A stretch of 55,177 bases of DNA from an uncultured Collinsella sp. (GCA_902496005.1 CABUZI010000002.1:1-55177); one strand, 5' to 3'; shown: positions 40,731-49,670, numbered from the stretch's first letter. The notes: a model not told the origin generated them from the sequence alone. Translations and numbers: made by a program.

Positions 40731-41213
40731 ATGGCTCAACCCAAGATCCTTCTCACACGTATCGACGACCGTTTCATTTACGGACAAGACGTTGAGCTGT
40801 GGAACGAAGCCGTGGGTTCCAACCTTGTCCTAATCGTCAACGATGAGATCGCGGCAGATTCGCGCCAATGGGCACCCATGAGGGTGGCGGCGCCAGAAGG
40901 CGTTTGGACGCGGTTTTTCTCGGTACAAAAGGCCATCGACATCATTCATACCGCAACGCCTCGCCAATTGATTCTGATCATGGTGGCCTCACCCTCCGAT
41001 GCGCTCGCGCTGGTTAAGGGCGGTGTGCCAATAACCAAGATTAGTATCGGCCATATGCGGGCGGGGGAGGGCAAGCGCTCTGCAACGCCTGCCGTTGCCG
41101 TAGGCGATACAGACATCGCCGCCTTCAAAGAGTTGCAAAAGCTCGGTATAGAGCTAGAAATCCGCCATCTCCCCAGTTCCGCCCCCGATCCCATCGGCAA
41201 TCTGTTCAACTGA
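40731..41213 (+). CDS. Orphan mannose-family EIIB-like protein lacking the phosphorylated His
   Basis: A 160-residue paralogue of the EIIB at 30941, of identical length and clearly alignable, for example KGGVPITKISIGHM and AFKELQKLGIELEIRHLP. The active-site His17 (RLVHGQ) is replaced by Tyr (RFIYGQ), so it should not accept phosphate in the normal way. No EIIA, EIIC or EIID gene is beside it. It may be a regulatory or decoy subunit, or a gene on its way to decay, although the frame is intact. The start aligns with its paralogue and has GGGG about 6-7 bases upstream. Confidence 0.88.
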   Translation: MAQPKILLTRIDDRFIYGQDVELWNEAVGSNLVLIVNDEIAADSRQWAPMRVAAPEGVWTRFFSVQKAIDIIHTATPRQLILIMVASPSDALALVKGGVPITKISIGHMRAGEGKRSATPAVAVGDTDIAAFKELQKLGIELEIRHLPSSAPDPIGNLFN

Positions 41214-41278
41214 TCCCTTGGGGACGGAGGAAAACGGATCATTTTGCCTTCGTAGGGGATCTGTGTGGCGCTGTCCGC

Positions 41279-41432
41279 CAAAACTATGCCGGTTTACTAC
41301 GATGAATTGCTTATCGCCGAGCATGCCAAATTTGCAGAGAATAAAACCGCAGGTAGACGAGTTGCTAATTTTTTATAAACCAGCGCGTGGTCGGACATAG
41401 TGGGTTCATCGTAGTAATTCGGCATAGTTTTG
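41279..41432. mobile_element. 154-bp inverted-repeat element, MITE-like
   Basis: A 28-bp arm at 41279-41306 matches the reverse complement of 41405-41432 at 26 of 28 positions (it begins CAAAACTATGCCG). The inside is about 100 bp, without a gene. It differs in sequence from the element at 20191-20409. Confidence 0.6.
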
Positions 41433-41478
41433 TTATGTCACCAATTCGGTGGCATCGAAAAGAAGGATTTAGGCATGA

Positions 41479-41515
41479 AGCAGCGCCCGTCGGCGGTGTG
41501 CCGGCGGGCGCTGCT
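41479..41515 (-). terminator. GC-rich hairpin downstream of galM
   Basis: GCAGCGCCCG pairs with CGGGCGCTGC, with further pairing inside. The following minus-strand bases are only moderately T-rich. Confidence 0.5.
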
Positions 41516-41538
41516 GTGCGAGATGTCGCGTTGTGAGC

Positions 41539-42591
41539 TTAGTGCCTCATAAAGTGGTACTCGATCACATTGCTGTAGGGGTGACCCGGGCCCAAGATGC
41601 CCTGCGGGAACAGCGGCTGGTGCGGCGTGTCGGGGTACATTTCTGCCTCGAGGGCAAAGCCGGCACCCCAACCATAGTTGGCATCGTCCTTGGCGTGCTC
41701 GTCGCCCAGCCAGTTGCCGGTGTAGAGCTGCACACCCGGGGCGGTGGTGTAGTAGTCCAGCTCACGACCGGTCCACATCTCCTCGACATGTAGGGCGCGA
41801 CGCAGGTTGCGGCCGTACTGATAGCCATCGATGCACAGGCAGTGATCGTAGCCACGGGCCTGCTTAATCTGCGGGTCGTCGGCCTCCATGCCGGGTGCGA
41901 CGGGGCGCAGCTCGCGAAAGTCAAACGGTGTTCCCTCGACCGGAGCGATTTCGCCGGTGGGGATGTTCTGCTCGTTAATGGGCAAGTAGTGGGCAGCGTT
42001 GGCGATAAAGAAGTGCTCACAGTCCATGCCGGCGTTATGGCCGGCAAGGTTAAAGTACGTGTGGTTGGTCATGGACACGTAGGTGGCGCGGTCGCTCTCG
42101 CAACCATACTCGATGCGGAAGACGCCGGTGCGCGTAACGGTAAACACAGCCGTAAAGGTTCGGTTGCCGGGCAGGCCCAGCTCGCCATCCTTAAGCGAGG
42201 TGGTCATGCGCACGGCGTTGTGAGTCTCGTCGAGCTCAACGTCCCATACGCGCTTGTGCAGACCATGCTCAAGATCGCTGTGCAGGTTGTTGACGCCTTC
42301 GTTGGCCGGCATGTGCCAGTCCGTGCCGTCGATGGTGATCGTGGCGCCCGCGGTGCGGTTTGCCACGGGGCCGATGGTCGCGCCAAAGCAGGCGGGGTTG
42401 TCAAAGTAATCCTCGAGCTTATCGAAGCCCAGTACCACATCGCGCACGTTGCCGGGAATGTCGGGCACATCGATACCCAGCACGGTGGCGCCATAGTCCA
42501 TAATGCGAACGCAGATCTCGGGCCCGTTGAGGGTGTAACGATGAACGGAGGTGCCGCACGGCGCGGTGCCGAAAAGCTCGGAAGTGATCAT
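41539..42591 (-). CDS. galM: Galactose mutarotase (aldose 1-epimerase)
   Basis: Converts beta- to alpha-galactose for entry into the Leloir route. The 350-residue protein has FGATIGPVANRTAG, GLHKRVWDV, the catalytic-His segment NHTYFNLAGH near residue 175, and the Glu segment FALEAEMYPDTPHQPLFP. The start at 42591 is preferred over one 60 bases upstream because AGGAACC precedes it and it gives the usual N-terminus. It is divergent from the DeoR gene, which may control it. Confidence 0.93.
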   Translation of the reverse strand: MITSELFGTAPCGTSVHRYTLNGPEICVRIMDYGATVLGIDVPDIPGNVRDVVLGFDKLEDYFDNPACFGATIGPVANRTAGATITIDGTDWHMPANEGVNNLHSDLEHGLHKRVWDVELDETHNAVRMTTSLKDGELGLPGNRTFTAVFTVTRTGVFRIEYGCESDRATYVSMTNHTYFNLAGHNAGMDCEHFFIANAAHYLPINEQNIPTGEIAPVEGTPFDFRELRPVAPGMEADDPQIKQARGYDHCLCIDGYQYGRNLRRALHVEEMWTGRELDYYTTAPGVQLYTGNWLGDEHAKDDANYGWGAGFALEAEMYPDTPHQPLFPQGILGPGHPYSNVIEYHFMRH

Positions 42592-42796
42592 TTGGTTCCT
42601 AACATCGAGGTATTTCGGACAAACTGTAGCGCGAACAGGCGAGATTATCACTACACCCCACTAAAGCAGGGGGTATTTTTCTCAAAAAAGTGATGATTGG
42701 AGCTGTGCGGGTGTTCATTTTTGACGCGCACGAGTCTGATACAATTTGTTCGTTATTGTTTGAATTGACGTGAGCGTGGAACAGCGAGGACTCATC

Positions 42797-43561
42797 GTGA
42801 TTAAAGCGGAGCGACAGGATAAGGTTCGGCAGCTGCTCGAGGAACAGGGAACGGTCTCGGTCAAGGAGATTTCGGATGCGTTAGGTGTCTCGGATATGAC
42901 GATCCGCCGTGACCTTGAGGAGCTTGCGAGCCTGGGCGAGATCGAGCGTGTGCACGGCGGAGCCCGCAGTGCGCAGAGCCGTCCACACGCTATGCTGCGC
43001 CATGAGTATTCGCACAGCGAAAAGCGCACGAAGCATGCCGAGGAAAAGTTGCAGATTGCGCGCCGTTCTGTGGAGCTTATCGAGGAAGGCTCGACCATCT
43101 TTTTGGGCACGGGCACCACGGTTGAGCAGATGGCCTCGATGCTGCCGGCGTTTCGCCTGCGCATTGTGACCAATTCGCTTTCGGTGTTTAACCTGCTCGA
43201 GGCGCGCGAAGACTGCGAACTGTGCCTGGTGGGCGGCGTGTACCGCCGCCGCACTGCCGCTTTTGTGGGCCCCACGGCCGAGGACACCTTGCGCGCACTG
43301 GGGATCGACACAGCCTTTATCGGCGCAAACGGCATTTTGGACGGCGACGTGTCTACGTCTAACATGGAAGAGGGCCGCATCCAGCAGCTCGCCTTTAGCA
43401 AGGCCGACTCGCGCTATCTGATTGCCGATTCCAGCAAGATTGGCAAGCGCGACTTCTATACCTTCTGCCGTCTGGACAGCCTGGACGCCGTGGTGTGCGA
43501 GCCGGGCATCGCCGCCGAAGATCGTGCCGCCATCGAGGAGCATACGCAGGTCATTTGCTAG
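42797..43561 (+). CDS. DeoR/GlpR-family sugar regulator
   Basis: A 254-residue repressor. The N-terminal helix-turn-helix reads GTVSVKEISDALGVSDMTIR, followed by RRDLEELASLGEIERVHGGA; the C-terminal sugar-phosphate-sensing domain has FLGTGTTVEQMASML and IADSSKIGKRDFYTF. The GTG at 42797 is chosen because GAGGA lies 6 bases before it and it gives the family's usual N-terminal length; GTG at 42770 is possible. Divergent from galM. A 284-bp near-copy of its central part is at 47758. Confidence 0.87.
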   Translation: MIKAERQDKVRQLLEEQGTVSVKEISDALGVSDMTIRRDLEELASLGEIERVHGGARSAQSRPHAMLRHEYSHSEKRTKHAEEKLQIARRSVELIEEGSTIFLGTGTTVEQMASMLPAFRLRIVTNSLSVFNLLEAREDCELCLVGGVYRRRTAAFVGPTAEDTLRALGIDTAFIGANGILDGDVSTSNMEEGRIQQLAFSKADSRYLIADSSKIGKRDFYTFCRLDSLDAVVCEPGIAAEDRAAIEEHTQVIC

Positions 43562-43833
43562 CTAGCGCTACGGGATTGCCAACGGGCGATGCGGGAGGAC
43601 TTTTACCTCCTGTCATTGTGGAAACCAGCGCGTCAGCGCTACGCGATATGCCGCGCAAATGAGGACTCCACTATCAAATCGTCTCAACCTGTGACATCTA
43701 GACGTCCAAAACCGGTCTTAGTGTTACAGATTGAGACAATTCGGTGGGGTCTACCTTGTTTGTCTCGATCTGTAACGGTTAGGACTTAATAACTCGGCTA
43801 CGTGTTACAGATCGAGACAAAAGAAAAAGAACA
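43562..43833. other. Convergent intergenic region with palindromic repeats
   Basis: Holds repeat cluster 1 between two converging regulator genes. No gene is seen. Confidence 0.6.
43681..43818. repeat. 57-bp palindromic repeat, cluster 1 (2 units)
   Basis: Units at 43681-43737 and 43762-43818, 81 bp apart. Each has arms close to GTCTCGATCTGTAACA and its complement with about 25 bases between. The units are also found at 49506-49642 and 54316-54612. Confidence 0.9.
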
Positions 43834-44553
43834 TTAGGACTTGAAAATAAAGTTTTGATAAGGGATTCGCCCAGTTAAGACGGTGCGGCAGACAATTGAG
43901 ATTAGTTTGCCTCCGGAGTCGTAAGCATAATGAGTCAGTTCGATGACCGGAAGTTTTGCAACACCATAATTACTGGCTTCGGAATCGCTAAGCTGACGTG
44001 CTCTATAGCTTTCCCTAACAGATTGGATAGACTTGGACAAGTCGTCCATGATTCTGCTAAATGCCTGAAAATCTAACTGGTTATTCGGAACGCGCGACTT
44101 TGAAATGAAGAACGTATCAGCGCCTATGAAACTGCCTTCAAGTTCGTAGGTCAATTCAAGACGCTGAATTTCATCGCGACTTTGACATCCAAATTGTTGG
44201 AGCATCATTACGGAAATTGGACGACCTGATGTGAGGCCGCCGAAATGTTTGGTGATGGCATCCGGATCAACGCCATCGCAATGGCTTGCAAAGTCAAAGT
44301 CTAAAAGTGAATTGAGCTCGCTAACGCGTTTCGGTGCAACAAACGATCCCTTACCTTGGATTCGATAGATACTTCCACGACGCTCCAGCTCACTCATGGC
44401 AAGTCGGACGGTTGTTCTGCTTACGGCGTATTCGTCGCAGAGTTCCATTTCTGTTGGAAGTTTATCGTCTGCTTGATATTCATCGACGATCTGCTTGAGC
44501 AGCGCGTCGGTGAGCTGTAAATAGAGTGGCCGTTTTTCGTGTGTATCGAGCAT
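43834..44553 (-). CDS. GntR-family regulator with UTRA domain
   Basis: A 239-residue regulator. Residues 1-70 give the winged helix (YAVSRTTVRLAMSELERRG and QGKGSFV); the UTRA domain follows and ends IPYQNFIFKS. The start at 44553 is chosen because GAGG lies just before it; an upstream ATG at 44571 has no such site. It is downstream of the TIM-barrel-like gene on the same strand and near the EIICB gene at 45903, so it probably regulates that PTS unit. Base composition is more AT-rich than most of the window. Confidence 0.87.
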   Translation of the reverse strand: MLDTHEKRPLYLQLTDALLKQIVDEYQADDKLPTEMELCDEYAVSRTTVRLAMSELERRGSIYRIQGKGSFVAPKRVSELNSLLDFDFASHCDGVDPDAITKHFGGLTSGRPISVMMLQQFGCQSRDEIQRLELTYELEGSFIGADTFFISKSRVPNNQLDFQAFSRIMDDLSKSIQSVRESYRARQLSDSEASNYGVAKLPVIELTHYAYDSGGKLISIVCRTVLTGRIPYQNFIFKS

Positions 44554-44625
44554 TAGAGCCTCAGTTTGCATGTTGGTTATACCTGATGGTTGCCTCAGTC
44601 GGGATGTAACGTGGGCAAGGTAACA

Positions 44626-45546
44626 TTAACGTATCACAGAGCGGCTCAGCATGACGATCTGATGCCTGTATCCACGAAGGGCTTGTCCGAGCGTGAAGAT
44701 ATTCTGGGGCAGGCAAATACCGTTCATGGAGTCCCCGATATGTTGGAGGTCAGCGCCGGCTGCTTTTGCTGCAAGGCCTATTTTCTTAATGGTCTCGCTG
44801 TCGCAGGAGTCTTGACTCGTCCCGTTCGCCGCCATGACGAGAACCTTCTCTTCAATTGACTTGCCTACGTTGTGGGCTCGTACAAAGTCTACGATGGCGC
44901 GCAGGTCTGCTTCTTGGAAGCAAGGGACGGTGTAGGGGGCTGGCACGAGAAGGATATCGACGCCGAGGTCAACAAACTTGCGCGCAATTTCGAGCGTCAT
45001 GACAGGTTCCGCAACGCCCGCTCCATGCATTTTTCCGGCTATGACCAGGCCATTGAAATGCTCTTTGGAGAGTTTAATCGAATGGGCGATTGCATCGTTG
45101 GAGACGCCGGTTCCAGGGTTGCCCGTCAGGCAGATAAAATCAAATCCGAGTTCGTTAGCCTTTTCTAAGGTCTTGGGAGAGACGCGACGACCCATGGGGA
45201 TTTCCGTCCGGGATTCAGACATCTCTGCCTCGTTATCAACTGGCTCCAGATTGACGCCAATGGGCCTTCCGCATGCTCGCTTCACCCAAGTGACCGGGTT
45301 TTCATTGAGATCATCTGGAATACCGGCAATAACTGGATTGAACACATCGAGCGCGTTAAACAGAAGCAGGTCGGCACCTGCGGCACGTTCGATTTCGGCA
45401 TTAGTAACGCCGCCGAGAAATTGGGAAGAGGGTACGTTTTCCGCCATGATGGTACGTCCCTCGGAAGCCAGAATTGCCTGTTTTAGATCCATGGGTGACG
45501 TGGCGGCAAAATCGGATGCGGACATGTTCAGTAATCGTTTGGGCAT
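44626..45546 (-). CDS. Conserved PTS-associated protein of unknown function, TIM-barrel-like
   Basis: A 306-residue protein. It has SEGRTIMAENVPSSQFLGGVTNAE (shortened here: SEGRTIMAEN...GGVTNAE), FNALDVFNPVIAG, GFDFICLTGNPGTGVSND, IAGKMHGAGV and LQHIGD. I recall this family beside sugar PTS genes in Firmicutes, with no established activity; the repeated beta-alpha pattern suggests a phosphate-binding barrel. AAGGAAG precedes the start. It is divergent from the EIICB gene across a control region with CGGTGAACGGT sites, so it likely works on the sugar imported there. Confidence 0.75.
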   Translation of the reverse strand: MPKRLLNMSASDFAATSPMDLKQAILASEGRTIMAENVPSSQFLGGVTNAEIERAAGADLLLFNALDVFNPVIAGIPDDLNENPVTWVKRACGRPIGVNLEPVDNEAEMSESRTEIPMGRRVSPKTLEKANELGFDFICLTGNPGTGVSNDAIAHSIKLSKEHFNGLVIAGKMHGAGVAEPVMTLEIARKFVDLGVDILLVPAPYTVPCFQEADLRAIVDFVRAHNVGKSIEEKVLVMAANGTSQDSCDSETIKKIGLAAKAAGADLQHIGDSMNGICLPQNIFTLGQALRGYRHQIVMLSRSVIR

Positions 45547-45902
45547 TGTTACTTCCTTTGACTAGAACGACAGGCTTGTGACATTGTCTCTAATATTGTT
45601 ACAACAATATATTCAATATGTTATATCCAATCGGTGAACGGTTGCAAACTTATTGTACTGCTCGGAAAAAATAGCATTTAGCTGGGAAAACCTTATATTA
45701 ATCAACTACCGTTCACCGAATAAGTATTTGAATTCTTGACATATCGACAAAGCGGAAAAAGAATTGGTTATGACAAATCGCGCAAATGATATTACATTTC
45801 GCACAAGAACGTATTCACTTACATAAGTGGATACAAACGGGGACGACGACGGTTGAGTCCGGATAAATCGTTGTGTGCCCGGGAATCATGAAAGGATGTG
45901 TT
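45547..45902. promoter_or_regulatory. Divergent control region of the first lactose-type PTS
   Basis: AT-rich and gene-free. CGGTGAACGGT lies at 45632-45642 and its complement ACCGTTCACCG at 45708-45718, 65 bp apart. TTGACA at 45736-45741 with AAGAAT 17 bases later could be the promoter for the EIICB gene. Confidence 0.55.
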
Positions 45903-47597
45903 ATGGACGCTATCGTCAAATTCCTTGAAAAACACCAGCCTCTCTTCGACAAAATCTCGAGGAACATTTATCTGGTGGCGATTAAGGATGGCTTTCTCTC
46001 GAATATGCCAATTGTGCTGTTCTCGAGCCTGTTCCTTCTTCTTTCGACGCTCCCTGCCTATGTAGGCATCACGCTTCCGTCTGAGGTGCTGGATTTCTTC
46101 AATAAAATCTATGCATATACCATGGGACTTCTTGGCATTATGGTGGCCGGCACCACGGCGAGCTCACTTGCCATGTCGATGAACCGTCGCATGCCTTCGG
46201 GTAAATCTCTCAACCCCACCTCGTGCATGGTTTGTGCCATGTGCGGCATGCTCTTGCTATCGGTGACGAACGATGTTGTCTCGATTGGCGGAGCAGATAC
46301 ATCTGTTTTTGAAACCGGCTATATGGGAACTAAGGGTTTTCTCGCTGCGTTCGTAGCCGCATTCTTGACCGTTAATATCTATAAGGTGTGCATTAGCCAT
46401 AATGTGACGATCAAGCTTCCCAAAGAGGTCCCTGGCTCTATTGCGCAGAGTTTTCGCGATATCTTTGCATTTGGGTTTTCGATCCTTGCGTGCGCTTTTA
46501 TCGATCTTGCGAGCCGCAAGCTGCTTGCTGTGCCGTTCGCCAATTTGGTATCCGCTCTCATCTCGCCGCTGTTCTCCGCGGTCGACACCTATCCTGGCAT
46601 GGCGCTTATCGAAGGCGCGGTCGCGCTTTTCCAATTTATGGGTATCCACGGTGCTTCGGTTGTCATGAGTCCGATCAATGCTGCGCTCTACGGCAATACC
46701 GTTACCAATCTTGAGGTTTTCCAAGCAGGTGGACACCCGTCAATTGCTCTCACGCAGGACTTTACAAGCTTCATCGGCGGTCTGGGCGGTTCTGGCTGCA
46801 CGTTCATCGTTCCTTTTATCCTGATCATGTTTATGCGCTCCAAGCAGCTTAAAGCCATGGGCAAGGCATCGATTATCCCGGTGATTTTTGGAGTTAACGA
46901 GCCCGTTATCTTCGGTATGCCGATTGTTCTCAATCCCTATATGTTCGTGCCCTTCCTAGTGGCTCCTATGGTCAACGCCATTATCGGTAAATTATTCATT
47001 GACGTCATTGGAATGAACGCCCCCATGTATACCATGCCGTGGGCGCTTCCCGGCCCAATTGGTGCGTTCCTCACCACGGGTCTCGATCTGCGTTCTCTCG
47101 TATTGATGGCAGTGCTGTTGGTCGTTGACTTTGTGATTTACTATCCGTTCTGCAAGGCGTATGACCATCAGCTTTGTTTGGAAGAGTCTGCAAAGGAGAC
47201 TGCAGGAACCTCGGATGCAGATGCTATTGCCGCACAGGAAAATGTCGCAAAAGCTCTCGAGGCGGTAAAGGACAAGGCGGAGCAGATCCGCGTGCTTGTG
47301 CTTTGCCAGGGTGCCGGCACTTCGACTCTCTTGGCAAATGCTCTTCGCGAAGGTGCCGCTGCTAAGGGTATCGATCTGGTTTCTCAGTCCGGTGCGTACG
47401 GAAGCCACTATGAGACGATGGATCAGTACAACGTGATTGTTCTGGCGCCCCAGGCACGCATGTACTATGACGCTATGAAGGCCGATACCGATCGCCTTGG
47501 AATTAAACTGCTCACCACAAGGGGCAAGGAGTATATCGACCTTACCAACGATCCCGAAGGTGCAATTGACTGGATCGTTCAGGAGCTGGCCAAATAG
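45903..47597 (+). CDS. PTS lactose/cellobiose-family EIICB component (first copy)
   Basis: Sugar permease fused to its phosphorylating domain. The 564-residue protein has an EIIC part of about 430 residues with IHGASVVMSPINAAL, GVNEPVIFGMPIVLNP and LPKEVPGSIAQSFRDI, a linker rich in Ala and Glu, then EIIB with the active Cys C468 in VLCQGAGTSTLLANAL. The layout matches LacE rather than the split cellobiose type. No lactose-family EIIA gene is nearby. The start at 45903 (MDAIVKFLEKHQP) aligns with the paralogue at 51234; AAAGGATG precedes it. Confidence 0.92.
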   Translation: MDAIVKFLEKHQPLFDKISRNIYLVAIKDGFLSNMPIVLFSSLFLLLSTLPAYVGITLPSEVLDFFNKIYAYTMGLLGIMVAGTTASSLAMSMNRRMPSGKSLNPTSCMVCAMCGMLLLSVTNDVVSIGGADTSVFETGYMGTKGFLAAFVAAFLTVNIYKVCISHNVTIKLPKEVPGSIAQSFRDIFAFGFSILACAFIDLASRKLLAVPFANLVSALISPLFSAVDTYPGMALIEGAVALFQFMGIHGASVVMSPINAALYGNTVTNLEVFQAGGHPSIALTQDFTSFIGGLGGSGCTFIVPFILIMFMRSKQLKAMGKASIIPVIFGVNEPVIFGMPIVLNPYMFVPFLVAPMVNAIIGKLFIDVIGMNAPMYTMPWALPGPIGAFLTTGLDLRSLVLMAVLLVVDFVIYYPFCKAYDHQLCLEESAKETAGTSDADAIAAQENVAKALEAVKDKAEQIRVLVLCQGAGTSTLLANALREGAAAKGIDLVSQSGAYGSHYETMDQYNVIVLAPQARMYYDAMKADTDRLGIKLLTTRGKEYIDLTNDPEGAIDWIVQELAK

Positions 47598-47633
47598 TGG
47601 ATGCACTTTGTCGTTGATTCGTCGGTGTATGGT

Positions 47634-47666
47634 ACGGCCCCGCAGCTTATTGAGCTGCGGGGCCGT
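47634..47666 (+). terminator. Terminator after the first EIICB gene
   Basis: ACGGCCCCGCAGCT and AGCTGCGGGGCCGT form a perfect 14-bp stem, then ATTTCGTT. Confidence 0.85.
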
Positions 47667-47757
47667 ATTTCGTTGAGTATCTAATTGAGACAATGCGCGC
47701 AACCGTCGTGAGATCGCATTGGCGCTCTCCGAGTCACCGACAAACTGTCTTCCATCT

Positions 47758-48042
47758 ATGTGACCAATTCGCTTTCGGCCTTTAGCCTGCTCGAGGCGCG
47801 CGAGGATTGCGAGCTGTGCCCGGTGGGCGGCATGTACCGTCGCCGCACCGCCGCCTTTGTGGGCCCCATGGCCGAGGATACCCTGCGCGCACTAGGGATT
47901 GACACGGCGTTTATCGGTGCCAACGGCATTCTGGACGGCGACGTGTCCACGTCCAACATGGAAGAGGGCCGCATCCAGCAGCTCGCCTTTAGCAAGGCCG
48001 ACTCGCGCTATCTGATCGCCGACTCCAGCAAGATCGGCAAGC
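47758..48042 (+). pseudogene. Internal fragment of a DeoR-family regulator
   Basis: Translates to 95 residues matching the middle of the regulator at 42797 at 90 of 95 positions, from VTNSLS to SSKIGKR. It lacks the DNA-binding domain and the C-terminal end. The match stops sharply on both sides. A short open frame continues for some 17 unrelated codons. Confidence 0.88.
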
Positions 48043-48135
48043 GATGCATCTGCCCCCTGCCGGCGCGGGGGTACCGCTTTACAATGACGCGTAAATAACT
48101 TTGGGCAACAAGGATGAGGCTATTCTGGGATATGA

Positions 48136-49368
48136 CTAGACTCCGTATTTCGTCTTTATGTCCCTTGAGAATGAATCGTAGTCTTCATAGAGCCCCTCTC
48201 TGCTTTCATCCTCGGCGTGGTTTACACGTTCAAGGAGCTTATCCTTTGGAGTCTCTTTTGTTATTGCGGCCTCGCTATCGGGTAATGTGGATTGCAAGAA
48301 TAGTTCTAGAGCATGGACGTCTTTGAGTATGTAGCCCGTCGAACGACCCGCTCCTGTTTTTTCGATTGCGCTGCAACTAACAAGCTGACCGAGGGTTCGT
48401 TTAACGGTAACCTCGCTGATATCGGGGCAGTTGGATCGGATGTCGGATTTCTTAATGACACCGGGTCTCTGTTGAAATAGAACGGCGATGCGCGCTTGCT
48501 TCGACATGGGACGAGTGCTTGATTCAATTAAGGTACGCTGCTCGAGCTGTCGGTAGGCGGCCAGGGTTGTTCCGAGCATGAAACGGATAAAGGGTGCTTC
48601 GGTGTTTTGATTTTCATTCCATCCAGCGGAGCTTGCAGCGAGGGCGTTGTAGTAGAGCGCCTTGTTGTCTTCAATAAGTCGTTCGATGCTGATGTAACGC
48701 GCAACGTCGTATCCAGTCTTTTCGAGTAGCAGCGTTGTAAGGAGCCGGCTCATCCTGCCATTGCCATCGTTGAAGGGATGAATGCTGACAAAATCGAAGA
48801 TGAAGCGGAATGATATAAGGAGGGGGTCGCAAACTTGACGAGATAAGGCGTCGTTGAGGGACCGACAGGCTTCTTCGATAAGTCCGGGGGTTGCTAGGGC
48901 CGAAGGCGGCCTAAAGCGCACAAATCGATTGCCTTGATCGTCGATGGAGATGATTTCGTTATCGCTATCTTTCCAATGGCCCCCATACGAGATTGCTGTG
49001 TGTACCATGAGGTCACGATGCAACTGCAGAATGACCGATGGCGTTACGGGAATGGAATCGTGTTGCTCGTGAATAAGCGACAGCACATCTCGGTATCCAG
49101 CAATTTCTTCCTCTGCGCGGGAGCTTGGCTTGGCGGAATACGCCATGATCGCTTTGAGTCTTTTTTGGGTGGTAACAATTCCTTCAAGTCCGTTGGAGGA
49201 TTGGGTGCTTTGGATCTTAGCCTCCTCCATTAGGGACGATAGAAGCTCGGGTTTGACTTGACTCAGAGCAAGCTGACGGCCTTTATGCTCGCGTATCGAG
49301 AGGAGGAGGTTGGTGATTGGAGTTGCTTCGAGTTCCGCTGGGACTGTGGTGTAATCGAACTGGCGCAT
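48136..49368 (-). CDS. Fic-domain protein with N-terminal self-inhibition motif and C-terminal winged helix
   Basis: Fic proteins attach AMP or a similar group to target proteins. The 410-residue protein has the catalytic HPFNDGNGRMSR with H197, complete and thus expected to be active. The inhibitory helix motif is seen at S58 to G63 (SNGLEG), as in class II Fic proteins. Residues from about 285 look like a winged helix (KSDIRSNCPDISEVTVKRTLGQL), possibly for DNA binding. A perfect 22-bp inverted repeat just before its ribosome site suggests autoregulation. GAGAGGAG precedes the start. It is lower in GC than its neighbours, in keeping with transfer. Confidence 0.9.
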   Translation of the reverse strand: MRQFDYTTVPAELEATPITNLLLSIREHKGRQLALSQVKPELLSSLMEEAKIQSTQSSNGLEGIVTTQKRLKAIMAYSAKPSSRAEEEIAGYRDVLSLIHEQHDSIPVTPSVILQLHRDLMVHTAISYGGHWKDSDNEIISIDDQGNRFVRFRPPSALATPGLIEEACRSLNDALSRQVCDPLLISFRFIFDFVSIHPFNDGNGRMSRLLTTLLLEKTGYDVARYISIERLIEDNKALYYNALAASSAGWNENQNTEAPFIRFMLGTTLAAYRQLEQRTLIESSTRPMSKQARIAVLFQQRPGVIKKSDIRSNCPDISEVTVKRTLGQLVSCSAIEKTGAGRSTGYILKDVHALELFLQSTLPDSEAAITKETPKDKLLERVNHAEDESREGLYEDYDSFSRDIKTKYGV

Positions 49369-49379
49369 GCGGCTCCTCT

Positions 49380-49448
49380 CGGTATCACGAACATACTTTC
49401 GATATCATAATACCATTAAATAATACCGAAAGTATGTTCGTGATACCG
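49380..49448. promoter_or_regulatory. 22-bp perfect inverted repeat upstream of fic
   Basis: Arms at 49380-49401 and 49427-49448 are exact complements, with a 26-base AT-rich centre. The inner end lies 12 bases before the fic start, over the likely promoter. It may bind the winged helix of the Fic protein, or form a strong mRNA hairpin near the ribosome site. Confidence 0.75.
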
Positions 49449-49505
49449 AAAACTAGAAACCATGCTTCATAACTGCTTGGAAAGTTCGGATTTGACTATC
49501 TGATT

Positions 49506-49642
49506 GTCTCGATCTGTAACAGTTAGACGGTTAAAAGTGGGCTACGTGTTACAGATTGAGATCTTTCAGCCCTGGTCGCCCGTTCGTCTAAATCTATAAC
49601 AGTTAGGATTGAAAATCCCTGCTACATGTTACAGATCGAGAC
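49506..49642. repeat. 57-bp palindromic repeat, cluster 2 (2 units)
   Basis: Units at 49506-49562 and 49586-49642, 80 bp apart, same family as clusters 1 and 3. Confidence 0.9.
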
Positions 49643-49670
49643 AAACGGCCTGCACGGGCCGAACCAAAAC

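Larger units (their letters stand above)
41214..41538. other. Intergenic region with an inverted-repeat element
   Basis: Between convergent EIIB-like and galM genes. It contains the 154-bp element at 41279-41432 and a GC hairpin at 41479-41515. No coding sequence is seen. Confidence 0.5.

Noticed and set aside
48043..48098. Functional short regulator continuing from the DeoR fragment
   Set aside because: The match stops at 48042, and there is no DNA-binding domain or ribosome site.
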